From Hyunsoonleella pacifica (GTDB lineage: Bacteria; Bacteroidota; Bacteroidia; Flavobacteriales; Flavobacteriaceae), in assembly GCF_004310335.1 (NCBI RefSeq), contig NZ_SIRS01000002.1:1-64000 (forward strand): 64,000 nt of DNA, in the 5' to 3' direction. Position 1 is the first letter of the stretch. The number at the start of each line of letters is the position of its first letter. Shown one piece after another: positions 55,667 through 64,000 of the stretch. Made by a program: the position numbers and the translations under genes. The notes beneath the pieces were generated by a model. That model was not told where the DNA came from. It did no database searches and saw only the letters and a list, made by a program, of their open reading frames with translations.

Positions 55667-57640
55667 TTATGATTTCTTTTTTAGTACGATTAGTGAGTTA
55701 TTTTGGATATTTACAACTTGATTCATTAATTCTTTTAGGTAAGGATAGTAATCTGGCACATATACAGCTTTATTGAAACTTAAGCTAAATACCATATTTA
55801 TGATATTGCCAACTACATTTACAGCATAATTTAAGTTACCTGTTTTATTGGGTAAAGCTAATCTGGTGTTTTTAGGTAGTTCGGCAACTTGATAAACATC
55901 TCCTAAATCTAAATTAAGCATATAAACATAATTGTCTTTATATCCAAAATCTATAGGATAAGTACGCTCTTGTAATTTGAATGGGTTTTCTTTAAAGTAA
56001 GTAAATATAAAAGGGTTTAAATAAATGGTTTCTGAGATGTTTTCAGTTTCATAATCGATACTGTAAGTTTCAGCAAATTGAGGACTGGTTTTTGTTGAAT
56101 TCTTTATGTTATAATTTGAAACCATAATATCTTTATTTCTGTCTTCTAGTCTATCAACATAACTGTCTGGGTTAGGGAAATATGATTTTCTGGAGCTTAA
56201 AGCGTGATATCCTGTTGTTCTAGTATTAACAGAACCTGAAAGCTTTTCTGTATCATCAAAATGAAGTTTAAGGCTATAAAGTGTTGATGATTTATCTTTG
56301 GGTTTTATATCAATCCATGTGCTCCCTTTTTTAAAATCAACCAATCTCCCATACTGATTGAGGCATCTAAATGGTATTTCTCCAAAGGATAAATATTTAT
56401 CAGTCGCATCCAATAGATAAGTTTTGTCATCTATCGTTGCTTGAACAATAAGGTAGTTAAAATCTGTAATTACTGGATATATTTTTGTAGCAAGTCCATT
56501 ACCACGTGTAGATAGAAATACTGGCTTTACCGCAATGCCACTTTCTTTGAGTAGATTATGCAGTAAAATATTGATAGATCCAACATTTCCAGATTTATTT
56601 TTTAAGATATTTTTAATTGAAACGTCTTTGAAAATATGAAAAGACTCATCCCATGTATAATTGGTTTGCACGTAATTATAAATGCCTTTTGCTTTTTCTA
56701 AGAGGTTAGTTTCATTCTGCAAATCTAAAGGCAACAGTTCTTCAATATTGATAGATTTTTTTAATTGCTTTCCAATGTCCTTTTCTGTTCTTAATTCTTT
56801 GTCTACATCACTCCAGGTTTTCGTGTAATCTACAACTCTACCATCCATTCCTTTGAAGGTTTCTAACTCATAGTCTATTCTAGCAAGGTAATCGTCTTTT
56901 ACCGTCATGTAATCTTCTTCAATAAATGCAGGGATATCTTTCATGACATATTTCGCAATAGTACAGTCTGCACTGGCGCCACTATACATTATTAAGCATT
57001 TTTTTTCTAGACTTACATCATTGGTTGCTAGCGATTTGCCTCCAGTGAGTTTAATGTGGTACAACCAATTAGCTGGAATACTTGTATTATATTCACTATG
57101 TTTTTTTGGTATATCGTCTTGAAACTCCCATCCATGATACTTTCTCATATAAGGAGACTGTAGTTTATAGCTATATGTAATTACAGCGCCTTCCTTAATG
57201 TTTGGGAGTGTGAATTTTACAATGGTGTAGTTTTCGTTATATTCCTCTCTATAAATGTCTTCTGGTTTTAATTTTGTTGTTTTTACATTACCATTTTCAA
57301 GCGTATAGGTAGCTCCAAAAATATCATCTACTTTTTCATAATCATTGCTGTTGCCTTTATATAAATAGATGGAAACATTAGCATTATCAAAACCTTCTTT
57401 GTTAAAAATTTTAATCTTACGTTTAATGTGGGTTCTTAAATCATAATCATTTCTATCAACATGACTTTTTCCATATTCATAGAGTACTAGAGCGTTTGCA
57501 GTTGAATCTTTTTCATAAATATTTAACTTTAAATCACTTAAGGAGACTCTGTAGACAGGATCTTTTTCTGTATCTTTAGATTGAGCATATAGTAATATGT
57601 TACTAAAACTAAATATTAAAAGGATTATAGCTTTTTTCAT
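55667..57640 (-). CDS. DUF3857/transglutaminase-like secreted protein
   Basis: This 657-residue protein has a signal peptide (IILLIFSFSNILLYAQS), a DUF3857 domain at about 60-215 (YEYGKSHVDRNDYDLRTHIK; YTIVKFTLPNIKEGAVITYS) and a transglutaminase-like region at about 290-385 (KAKGIYNYVQTNYTWDE; LHNLLKESGIAVKPVFLS). The segment where the catalytic Cys would be expected reads NKSGNVGSINIL, with no Cys, so it is probably not an active protease. DUF3857 proteins are common in Bacteroidota envelopes. It overlaps the preceding exonuclease gene by 4 bases. Confidence 0.85.
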   Translation of the reverse strand: MKKAIILLIFSFSNILLYAQSKDTEKDPVYRVSLSDLKLNIYEKDSTANALVLYEYGKSHVDRNDYDLRTHIKRKIKIFNKEGFDNANVSIYLYKGNSNDYEKVDDIFGATYTLENGNVKTTKLKPEDIYREEYNENYTIVKFTLPNIKEGAVITYSYKLQSPYMRKYHGWEFQDDIPKKHSEYNTSIPANWLYHIKLTGGKSLATNDVSLEKKCLIMYSGASADCTIAKYVMKDIPAFIEEDYMTVKDDYLARIDYELETFKGMDGRVVDYTKTWSDVDKELRTEKDIGKQLKKSINIEELLPLDLQNETNLLEKAKGIYNYVQTNYTWDESFHIFKDVSIKNILKNKSGNVGSINILLHNLLKESGIAVKPVFLSTRGNGLATKIYPVITDFNYLIVQATIDDKTYLLDATDKYLSFGEIPFRCLNQYGRLVDFKKGSTWIDIKPKDKSSTLYSLKLHFDDTEKLSGSVNTRTTGYHALSSRKSYFPNPDSYVDRLEDRNKDIMVSNYNIKNSTKTSPQFAETYSIDYETENISETIYLNPFIFTYFKENPFKLQERTYPIDFGYKDNYVYMLNLDLGDVYQVAELPKNTRLALPNKTGNLNYAVNVVGNIINMVFSLSFNKAVYVPDYYPYLKELMNQVVNIQNNSLIVLKKKS

Positions 57641-59007
57641 TGCTGATCTATTATGATTTGTTTCACTTTTTTATTGCGTCTTAAATAACTTTGAATAATG
57701 TGTTGAGTGTCTCTGTTGTTTTGCATTGGTGTAATTATAGATTCTAAAACTTCAAGATTGTTAATTTGATAGTTTAAATTGAAAAACCCAAGTCCTTGAA
57801 ATACACCATTTTTTATTAAAATAGCACTTCGTTCATCTATATCTCTGCCTTTGTCTACTATTACCATATTTTTATTACTATAACTGTTTTTGCTAATTAA
57901 AAGCTCTACACGTTTGTTATAGATTTCTACAGATTCTTCGCCAACACATGCGCCTAAGCACTCTTTTATATCATAGTTAAAACAACTTGACGTTGTTTTA
58001 TATTCTCCTACTAGTTTTTGGCACAAATTATATTCGCTAATCGCTTTAGATATAAAGCTTTTTCCACTTTGTAAATTACTAAATGTGGTTATAGCTTTTC
58101 TTGTTTTGTCTACTTTATTGATAGAAAGATTTAGATAGCCATTATTGTCTAAGAAACTGTAGAGCGCGTGAGTAAAACTATTTCGTTTTAAGGCACGATT
58201 AAAAACGGGTTTATTTTTTTTAATTTCTTCACTTTCTTTTAGTAATGCAACTAGCTCGCTACCTGTAGCTTCGTAAGTAACAGCTGCCACCAATGTTTGA
58301 ATTTTTTTTGACTTAGGGTTAGTGTTTGTAAAATGTTGATTGATGCGCTTTTTAATATTGTTGCTTTTACCAATATATATAATTTCTCCATCGTCTTTAT
58401 GAATATAATAAACCCCAGTTATAGAGGGTAACTTGGCAATTATATCTAAATGCCTAGGTTCTAATTGGCGTTTTGGGTTAAGCCTTACAGCATCTTGTAT
58501 AATTTTTTTTTCTGAATCTTTATCCAGAAGCATTTTAAAAAGCTTTACTGTAGCTTGTGCATCTCCTGAAGCACGATGTCTGTCAGCAACAGGTATTCCT
58601 AAAGCGCGTACTAGCTTTCCTAAGCTGTAAGAGGCTTGCCCTGGAATTAAATATTTAGAAAGTTCAACAGTGCAAAGCGATTCCCTTTCATAATCAAACC
58701 CTAACCGACTAAATTCTGTGGATAAAATACGATAATCGAATTGCGCATTATGAGCTACTAAAATACATCCATCAGTAATTTCAACAACGCGTTTGGCAAT
58801 TTCGTAAAACTTTGGGGCATTACGCAGCATATTATTGTTTATGCCTGTGAGGTTAACTACAAAAGGTTGTATGTCGCGTTCTGGATTTACAAGGCTTATA
58901 AACTGGTCTACAACTTCATGACCATCAAATTTATAGATAGCGATCTCTGTAATACCCTCTTCATTGTATTTACCTCCCGTAGTTTCTATGTCTAATACTG
59001 CGTAGAT
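57637..59007 (-). CDS. Second DnaQ exonuclease/UvrC-like GIY-YIG fusion, with ATC start
   Basis: This paralogue of 353-1702 has 456 residues if translation begins at ATC 59005-59007. The DEDDh residues are D6 and E8 (VLDIETTG), D91 (HNAQFD), H144 and D149 (DRHRASGD). The GIY-YIG part is GVYYI, then EIIYIGKSNNIKKR. C329, C342, C350 and C354 form a UvrC-like cluster at the same numbers as in the first copy. The first conventional start (ATG 58830) would delete D6 and E8. Upstream of YAVLDIETTGG only CAA and a TAA stop are found, so ATC is the only likely start. It lies between yggS (21-base gap) and DUF3857 (overlap). Confidence 0.82.
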   Translation of the reverse strand: MYAVLDIETTGGKYNEEGITEIAIYKFDGHEVVDQFISLVNPERDIQPFVVNLTGINNNMLRNAPKFYEIAKRVVEITDGCILVAHNAQFDYRILSTEFSRLGFDYERESLCTVELSKYLIPGQASYSLGKLVRALGIPVADRHRASGDAQATVKLFKMLLDKDSEKKIIQDAVRLNPKRQLEPRHLDIIAKLPSITGVYYIHKDDGEIIYIGKSNNIKKRINQHFTNTNPKSKKIQTLVAAVTYEATGSELVALLKESEEIKKNKPVFNRALKRNSFTHALYSFLDNNGYLNLSINKVDKTRKAITTFSNLQSGKSFISKAISEYNLCQKLVGEYKTTSSCFNYDIKECLGACVGEESVEIYNKRVELLISKNSYSNKNMVIVDKGRDIDERSAILIKNGVFQGLGFFNLNYQINNLEVLESIITPMQNNRDTQHIIQSYLRRNKKVKQIIIDQQ

Positions 59008-59028
59008 TTGTTAAAAGTTTAGTTTTAT

Positions 59029-59703
59029 CTATCCGATATTGTAATTTCTTGCTCCAAAAATACTACTTCCCACACGAATCATAGTGCTTCCGCATGAAAT
59101 AGCGAGTTTGTAATCCCCACTCATACCCATACTTATAGTTTCAGGCTTAAAATTAAAAGTTTCACGTGATTTTAAGCTATCAAAAACGTTTTTTAAGTAG
59201 TTAAATTCTTGTTTTATTTGAGTTTCATCATTTGTTAAAGTTGCCATTCCCATCAAGCCAGTAATATTGATGTTTTTTAATTCTAAAAACTCTTGAGAAG
59301 ATAAGATTTTTGAAACCTCTTGGGCTGATATACCAAATTTAGAAACCTCTTGAGCAATTTTAATTTGAAATAAACAATCTATTACTCTATCATGTTTTTT
59401 GGCTTGCTTGTTAATTTCTTTTAAAAGTTTAAAGCTATCTACACCATGAATTAAATGGACAAAACTAGCCATATACTTTACTTTATTGCGTTGTAAATGC
59501 CCTATCATGTGCCATTCAATATCTTTGGGCATTTGCTCATGCTTTTCGACCATTTCTTGAACTTTATTTTCGCCAAAAACATGTTGACCTGCATTATATG
59601 CTTCTAAAATAGCACTCACAGGTTTTGTCTTTGAAACAGCTACAAGCGTTACATGATTAGGTATAGATGCTTTTATATTTTGAAGATTGTTTTTTATACT
59701 CAT
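59029..59703 (-). CDS. YggS-family pyridoxal phosphate homeostasis protein
   Basis: This 224-residue PLP-binding protein starts at ATG 59703, with a GTG one codon earlier. Landmarks are TLVAVSKTKPVSAILEAYN with the PLP lysine, FGENKVQEMVEKHEQMP, WHMIGHLQRNKVKYM and SMGMSGDYKLAISCGSTMIR with the phosphate site. It is a single-domain PLP-binding protein of fold type III that keeps free PLP low and affects amino-acid metabolism in other bacteria. First gene of the yggS-exonuclease-DUF3857 series; the spacer to the M23 gene is 57 bases. Confidence 0.93.
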   Translation of the reverse strand: MSIKNNLQNIKASIPNHVTLVAVSKTKPVSAILEAYNAGQHVFGENKVQEMVEKHEQMPKDIEWHMIGHLQRNKVKYMASFVHLIHGVDSFKLLKEINKQAKKHDRVIDCLFQIKIAQEVSKFGISAQEVSKILSSQEFLELKNINITGLMGMATLTNDETQIKQEFNYLKNVFDSLKSRETFNFKPETISMGMSGDYKLAISCGSTMIRVGSSIFGARNYNIG

Positions 59704-59760
59704 CACGCAAAATTAGAATAGTTAAAAGTAGTTACAAACATTTGGCTTTAAAAAGTTAGG

Positions 59761-60381
59761 TTATTCTCGATTTTTATTAATGAATTTTGTTGGGTTTAAA
59801 TAACCTTTAGTTTTATTAGAGTATCCAGAACCAATATCCATTAATAGGGAATCTCTTATTTCGAAATGTAAATGCGCAAGGTATATGCCATTACAATTTC
59901 CTATAGTTGCAATTTTTGTTCCCTTTTTTACAAAGTTACTTTCTTCAATTAAAGTAGTATCGCAGTGTGCATAAATGGATTCGTATAATTGGCCTTTATG
60001 TAGATGAATAATTCTTATCACATTCCCCCAACCACCTCCATAGTCTTTTACTTGGTTTGCATATCCATTAGCAATAGCATAAATAGGATCTCCTAAATCG
60101 GAATTACCACCTCTAACACCATTCCAGTCTTCTCCTAAATGATTGTTTTCTTGGAATTTTTGTGCATTATAATATCCAGAAGTATCTAACTTTCCAATAG
60201 GAAAATCAAATCCGTTTGATATATGATTTTGATTAGATTTAAATAAATCAATAAACTTTTTCTTTATTACTTTATGAGAATTAGTTGTTTCATTATTATC
60301 TGTAATAGGTATATCTTGTTTGTTTTCTTTACATGAAAAGATTAGAATGAATAGAAGTACACAAATTAGAAATTGTCTCAC
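59761..60381 (-). CDS. M23-family peptidase lipoprotein
   Basis: This 206-residue protein has a lipoprotein signal (FLICVLLFILIFSC) and a LytM/M23 domain. The zinc ligands are H and D in NHLGEDWNG and the second H pair in LAHLHFEIRD. Between them are VIRIIHLHKGQLYESIYAHC and KKGTKIATIGNCNGI. It probably cuts peptidoglycan cross-links in the periplasm and may act in cell-wall growth. It starts 6 bases after the stop of the dehydrogenase gene on the same strand. Confidence 0.9.
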   Translation of the reverse strand: MRQFLICVLLFILIFSCKENKQDIPITDNNETTNSHKVIKKKFIDLFKSNQNHISNGFDFPIGKLDTSGYYNAQKFQENNHLGEDWNGVRGGNSDLGDPIYAIANGYANQVKDYGGGWGNVIRIIHLHKGQLYESIYAHCDTTLIEESNFVKKGTKIATIGNCNGIYLAHLHFEIRDSLLMDIGSGYSNKTKGYLNPTKFINKNRE

Positions 60382-60387
60382 AATGTA

Positions 60388-61281
60388 TTATCCTTTCAAG
60401 AATTGCCCAGATACTTTTTCAGCCTTTCTACTTTCAGAATAATCGTAAAACCCTTCTCCAGATTTTATACCCAATTTACCAGCATTAACCATATTAACTA
60501 GTAGTGGACATGGTGCATATTTTGGGTTTTTAAATCCGTTATACATAACGTTTAATATTGAAAGGAATACATCTAAACCAATAAAATCGGCTAATTGCAA
60601 AGGTCCCATAGGGTGTGCCATTCCTAATTTCATAACTGTATCAATTTCTGAGACTCCTGCAACACCGTTGTATAGCGTTTCAATAGCTTCATTAAGCATT
60701 GGCATTAAAATACGATTAGCTACAAACCCCGGGTAATCATTAACTTCCACAGGTACTTTATTTAATATTTTAGACAGATTCATAATAGTATTAGTAACTT
60801 TATCACTGGTATTATAACCTCTAATAATTTCTACTAATTTCATTATTGGTACTGGGTTCATAAAGTGCATTCCAATAACATGGTCTGGTCTAGAAGTTAC
60901 TGCTGCTATTTGGGTAATAGAAATAGAAGATGTATTGGTCGCCAGAATTGTAGATGCAGTACAAAACGCATCTAAATCTTTAAATATTTTAAGCTTTAAA
61001 TCTAAGTTTTCAGTGGCGGCTTCAACTACTAATTCAGCTTTGCTAACCCCTTCTTTAATAGAAGTGAAACCTGATATATTATCTAGCGTGGTATTTTTGG
61101 TAGCATTGGTAATTTTTTCTTTGGCAACCATTCTGTCTAGATTCTTAGTAATGGTTTGTAAACCTTTTTCTAAAGCCTCTTGACTAACATCAATAAGTTG
61201 TACTTTAAACCCGTTTTGAGCAAAAACATGGGCAATACCGTTTCCCATAGTTCCAGCACCTATTACTGCGATATGTTTCAT
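60388..61281 (-). CDS. 3-hydroxybutyryl-CoA dehydrogenase
   Basis: This 297-residue protein has the NAD-binding VIGAGTMGNGIAHVFAQNGF at its N-terminus, the ATNTSSISITQIA segment and the catalytic HFMNPVPIMKLVEII. NDYPGFVANRILMPMLNEAI with GLDVFLSI closes the C-terminal domain. Length and motifs fit the short 3-hydroxyacyl-CoA dehydrogenases of butanoate metabolism and beta-oxidation. It follows the Gfo/Idh/MocA gene after 83 bases and lies 6 bases before the M23 gene. Confidence 0.93.
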   Translation of the reverse strand: MKHIAVIGAGTMGNGIAHVFAQNGFKVQLIDVSQEALEKGLQTITKNLDRMVAKEKITNATKNTTLDNISGFTSIKEGVSKAELVVEAATENLDLKLKIFKDLDAFCTASTILATNTSSISITQIAAVTSRPDHVIGMHFMNPVPIMKLVEIIRGYNTSDKVTNTIMNLSKILNKVPVEVNDYPGFVANRILMPMLNEAIETLYNGVAGVSEIDTVMKLGMAHPMGPLQLADFIGLDVFLSILNVMYNGFKNPKYAPCPLLVNMVNAGKLGIKSGEGFYDYSESRKAEKVSGQFLKG

Positions 61282-61364
61282 ATTATTTTTATTAGAGTTT
61301 TAATCTCACTCTAAGCTTTCCGTAGGAGTGAAATTCCGCCCTTATAGCGAGGTTGATAGGGCTT

Positions 61365-62324
61365 TTAAAACTGATTAATAATCATATTAGCTACTCGTAA
61401 CGCTTCAGTACCATCGTGTAAGGTTACTACAGGTGTGGTATTATTATTTATAGCTTCAGCAAAAGTTTCTAATTCCATTAGAATAGAATTCACATCAGGA
61501 ATTTTAGGGTTATCAAAATAAATTTGCTTTTTGATACCTTCAGCATTTTGTAAAATCATATCAAAATCGCCTGGATTTTCAGGAGCATCTTTCATTTTTA
61601 CGACTTCACATTTTTTTTCTAAAAAGTCCACTGAAATGTAGGCATCTTTTTGAAAAAATCTGCCTTTACGCATCTTCTTTAATGATATTCTGCTGGCGGT
61701 TAAATTGGCTACACACCCGTTTTTAAACTCAATTCTAGCATTGGCAATATCTGGTGTATCGCTAATTACAGCAACACCACTTGCTGATATATGTTTTACT
61801 TCAGATTTTACTATACTTAAAATGATATCGATATCATGTATCATTAAATCTAATACTACAGGTACATCTGTTCCGCGAGGGTTAAATTCTGCCAAACGAT
61901 GTGTTTCAATAAACATAGGAGTTTTAATATCGTCTTTAACAGCTAAAAATGCAGGGTTAAAACGTTCTACATGGCCTACTTGCCCTTTTACTTTATGGAG
62001 CGCTACCAAAGCTCTCAGGTCTTCAGCTTCGGCAACAGTATTTGTAATGGGTTTTTCAATAAAAATATGCTTACCTTTTGTAATGGCTTTTATAGCGCAG
62101 TCATGATGCGACAGTGTAGGTGTAACAATATCTACAACATCAACCGCATCTATTAAATCATCAATAGAGTCAAATAATTTATAGCCAAATTCGCGAGCTA
62201 CTTCTTCAGCAGTTGCAGTATCGGCGTCATAAAACCCAATTAAGTCATATTTATTAGATTGTTTTAAAAGTCTTAAATGAATTTTCCCTAGATGTCCAGC
62301 ACCTAAAACCCCAGCTTTTAGCAT
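61365..62324 (-). CDS. Gfo/Idh/MocA-family NAD(P)-dependent oxidoreductase
   Basis: This 319-residue protein has the Rossmann motif KAGVLGAGHLGKIHLRLLKQ, DVVDIVTPTLSHHD, the EKPIT segment (KHIFIEKPITN) that holds the catalytic lysine and a C-terminal alpha/beta domain. It probably oxidises or reduces a sugar or related small molecule, but the substrate is not clear. It has a reasonable promoter at 62418-62447 and is the first gene of a minus-strand series to 59761. Confidence 0.9.
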   Translation of the reverse strand: MLKAGVLGAGHLGKIHLRLLKQSNKYDLIGFYDADTATAEEVAREFGYKLFDSIDDLIDAVDVVDIVTPTLSHHDCAIKAITKGKHIFIEKPITNTVAEAEDLRALVALHKVKGQVGHVERFNPAFLAVKDDIKTPMFIETHRLAEFNPRGTDVPVVLDLMIHDIDIILSIVKSEVKHISASGVAVISDTPDIANARIEFKNGCVANLTASRISLKKMRKGRFFQKDAYISVDFLEKKCEVVKMKDAPENPGDFDMILQNAEGIKKQIYFDNPKIPDVNSILMELETFAEAINNNTTPVVTLHDGTEALRVANMIINQF

Positions 62325-62417
62325 AATTTTATCTTGGTATTAAAGCTTTTTTTAGTATTTAAATTACATGGAAAAACCACTAAAATTTTAAAAGAAAACC
62401 TTAAGTTTTTCACACTT

Positions 62418-62447
62418 TAAAGATACTAAATTTAAATTCTGTCAAAA
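62418..62447 (-). promoter_or_regulatory. Promoter of the Gfo/Idh/MocA gene
   Basis: On the minus strand TTTTG (62443-62447) and TATCTTTA (62418-62425, one base off TAnnTTTG) are 17 bases apart. About 85 bases would precede the start codon. The remaining part of 62325-62660 shows no gene. Confidence 0.5.
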
Positions 62448-62660
62448 TTGTTTTTCACTTAAAATTGTTTGTGTAATTACAAGAATAATTTCTAGCCGTA
62501 TTGCAGCTAAGTTTCATTTGAAATTGTCATTTCCGAGACATCTGAAATTTAAATGAAATAATTTCTATTATTCTAAAAGCCTAATACTAGAAATCTCTAT
62601 TTTCTTTGATAGTTCTTTTGAAGAAATTCTTTTATTTTAGCATGATTAACCTCCCAAGAA

Positions 62661-63305
62661 TTGAAAGACACATTTAAACACCAGGGCATGCGCCAGCAAT
62701 TGGTTAGCACGGTAAAAGCCAAAGGAATACAGAACGAAAAGGTATTGAAAGCGATTGGAAAAATACCAAGACATTTATTTATGGACTCTGGTTTTTTAGA
62801 TCATGCTTACCAAGATAAGGCTTTTCCTATTGCTGCAGACCAAACGATTTCTCAACCCTACACAGTAGCATTTCAAACAGAATTATTACAAATCTCCTCA
62901 GGAGATAAGATATTAGAGATAGGTACAGGAAGTGGTTACCAAACTGCGGTGTTGTGTTTATTAGGAGCCAAGGTATATAGTATAGAACGCCAACAAGAAC
63001 TTTTTAAAAAGACAAGCAAGTTTTTGCCAAAATTAGGTTACAGGGCTAAAAAGTTAATTTTTGGAGATGGGTATAAAGGCTTACCTGGAGAAGCTCCTTT
63101 TGATAGTATCATTGTAACAGCAGGAGCACCATTTGTTCCAAAACCCTTATTAAGTCAGTTAAAAGAGGACGGCGGGCGTTTAGTTATTCCCGTTGGAGGT
63201 GATGTACAAGTTATGACGCTTTTTATTAGAAAAGGGACAAAGGAGTTTGAAAAGCATGAATTAGGTGAATTTCGTTTTGTGCCTTTGTTGGAGGATAGGA
63301 ATTAA
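62661..63305 (+). CDS. pcm: Protein-L-isoaspartate O-methyltransferase
   Basis: This 214-residue protein starts at TTG 62661, which gives the family N-terminus KDTFKHQGMRQQLV. The next ATG, nine codons on, would cut it. It has IPRHLFMDSGFLDHAYQDKA, TISQPYTVAFQTELL, the SAM motif ILEIGTGSGYQTAVL and SIIVTAGAPFVPKPLLSQL. It methylates isoaspartyl residues in damaged proteins to start their repair. Single gene, divergent from the oxidoreductase. Confidence 0.95.
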   Translation: MKDTFKHQGMRQQLVSTVKAKGIQNEKVLKAIGKIPRHLFMDSGFLDHAYQDKAFPIAADQTISQPYTVAFQTELLQISSGDKILEIGTGSGYQTAVLCLLGAKVYSIERQQELFKKTSKFLPKLGYRAKKLIFGDGYKGLPGEAPFDSIIVTAGAPFVPKPLLSQLKEDGGRLVIPVGGDVQVMTLFIRKGTKEFEKHELGEFRFVPLLEDRN

Positions 63306-63324
63306 AGTAATGTGTTTTCTAAAT

Positions 63325-64000
63325 TTATTTGTTGCCTACAAATGTTGTGTTTGCACCAATATCTGTAGCGTCACTAGCAGCATTTTTGCCAAGAGATTCT
63401 TCTGCCAATGTATAACTTAATACAGCATTGGATTGTGTAACAAAACTAGGAAATCCATGTATTGAATTTAAATCTTGTCCACTAGGAACAGCGTTTTGTT
63501 GCCATTGTTCCAAGTTGAACATTTTATCTTGATAGTATATGTTGCCATTAATAAGTGTGTAATCTGAAGTGTTTGTGTTGATATGATTTCCATAACGAAG
63601 TAATTCTAAATTACCCAATATTATATTGTTTGTTAGAGTGGCATTAATAACAGGATCATTGCCATTTTTTAATTTTAGATCTGAAACGAATGTATTATGG
63701 CTAATAAAATGACCTTCGGGTTGCTCTGAGCCTCCACCATTAGATATCTCAACAGGGCTTTCAAAAATGTTATTAGAAATTTCTAAGATGCCTCCTTGGG
63801 CTCTGCCAGCTATAAAGCAAGATTCTCCAACACTAGTTTCAGGCTGGTAATTATTGCGTATGTGTATGTTTGCTTTACCATATACTGCTCGATTGGAGTG
63901 TTTAAAATATAATGGCCTTGGCGTATTGGTAAATATATTGTTTTCTATTCTAGCATGCGTTAAACCAAAAAATATAATGTTAGCGGTGTTCCCATGAACA
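63325..64000 (-). CDS. Right-handed parallel beta-helix protein, C-terminal part (cut by window edge)
   Basis: The frame is open from the stop at 63325 to the window edge (about 225 residues); the start lies to the right. Repeating asparagine-rich turns such as ARIENNIFTNTP, ANIHIRNNYQPE, GILEISNNIFESP, HFISHNTFVSD and INATLTNNIILGN, each about 22-30 residues, are typical of right-handed parallel beta-helix repeats. Such proteins often bind or cut polysaccharides (polysaccharide lyase-like) and are secreted. The C-terminal 60 residues are unlike the repeats. No sorting domain is seen at the end. Function uncertain. Confidence 0.8.
   Translation of the reverse strand, partial: VHGNTANIIFFGLTHARIENNIFTNTPRPLYFKHSNRAVYGKANIHIRNNYQPETSVGESCFIAGRAQGGILEISNNIFESPVEISNGGGSEQPEGHFISHNTFVSDLKLKNGNDPVINATLTNNIILGNLELLRYGNHINTNTSDYTLINGNIYYQDKMFNLEQWQQNAVPSGQDLNSIHGFPSFVTQSNAVLSYTLAEESLGKNAASDATDIGANTTFVGNK

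Overview
The window looks like a chromosomal stretch from a marine-type member of the Flavobacteriaceae (Bacteroidota). It is AT-rich. Promoters fit the Bacteroidota pattern (TTG or TTTG near -33, TAnnTTTG near -7). Gene content is typical of the group: monomeric NADP-isocitrate dehydrogenase, a short SerA beside SerC, parE-parC, a TonB receptor with a regulatory N-terminal domain, a DUF3857 protein and several Flavobacteriaceae-only small proteins. The genus cannot be fixed from the sequence alone. No prophage, intact insertion sequence, CRISPR array or tRNA was seen.

Layout: 1-122 is the 3' end of a 5S rRNA with its terminator. 353-1948 holds a DnaQ-type exonuclease/GIY-YIG fusion followed by an in-frame duplicated piece of its own C-terminus. 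1963-10165 is an accessory island: short palindromic repeats around a small GIY-YIG nuclease, then a complete type I restriction-modification operon (hsdM-hsdS-outer-membrane protein-hsdR, minus strand), then more repeats, one set nested inside another element. 10262-18679 holds a Pif1-like helicase with HRDC and HTH tails, a DinB-like protein, murQ and a tripartite export operon without an ATPase. 18894-29526 is metabolic and housekeeping: icd, rplS with a structured leader, an SDR/Crp pair, S10 peptidase, MFS transporter, LolD-like ATPase and folE.

29528-36806 holds a TPR histidine kinase, a TonB receptor operon with an acidic lipoprotein and a His/Cys-rich membrane protein (probably metal-related), and small membrane or envelope proteins. 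36922-40669 is serine biosynthesis (serC-serA), an acyl-CoA reductase and a divergent ferredoxin with interleaved promoters. 40798-46849 holds a small secreted protein with an exact 42-residue repeat period, an AlbA_2-domain protein, ychF and a drug/metabolite transporter. 46966-52525 is parE-parC-EEP phosphatase. 52529-62324 is a minus-strand series: argE-miaA, a potassium channel, DUF3857, a second exonuclease/GIY-YIG fusion, yggS, an M23 peptidase, a 3-hydroxyacyl-CoA dehydrogenase and a Gfo/Idh/MocA oxidoreductase. pcm and a truncated beta-helix protein close the window.

The most unusual points are: (i) an outer-membrane beta-barrel-like protein lodged inside the type I RM operon; (ii) the pairing of a GIY-YIG nuclease with short palindromic repeats that bracket that island; (iii) two genes (miaA and the second exonuclease fusion) whose conserved N-termini have no ATG, GTG or TTG start and appear to begin at ATA and ATC; (iv) UvrC-like four-cysteine clusters in both exonuclease/GIY-YIG proteins; and (v) the periodic small secreted protein. 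None is proved by sequence reading alone; decisive tests are listed with each finding.
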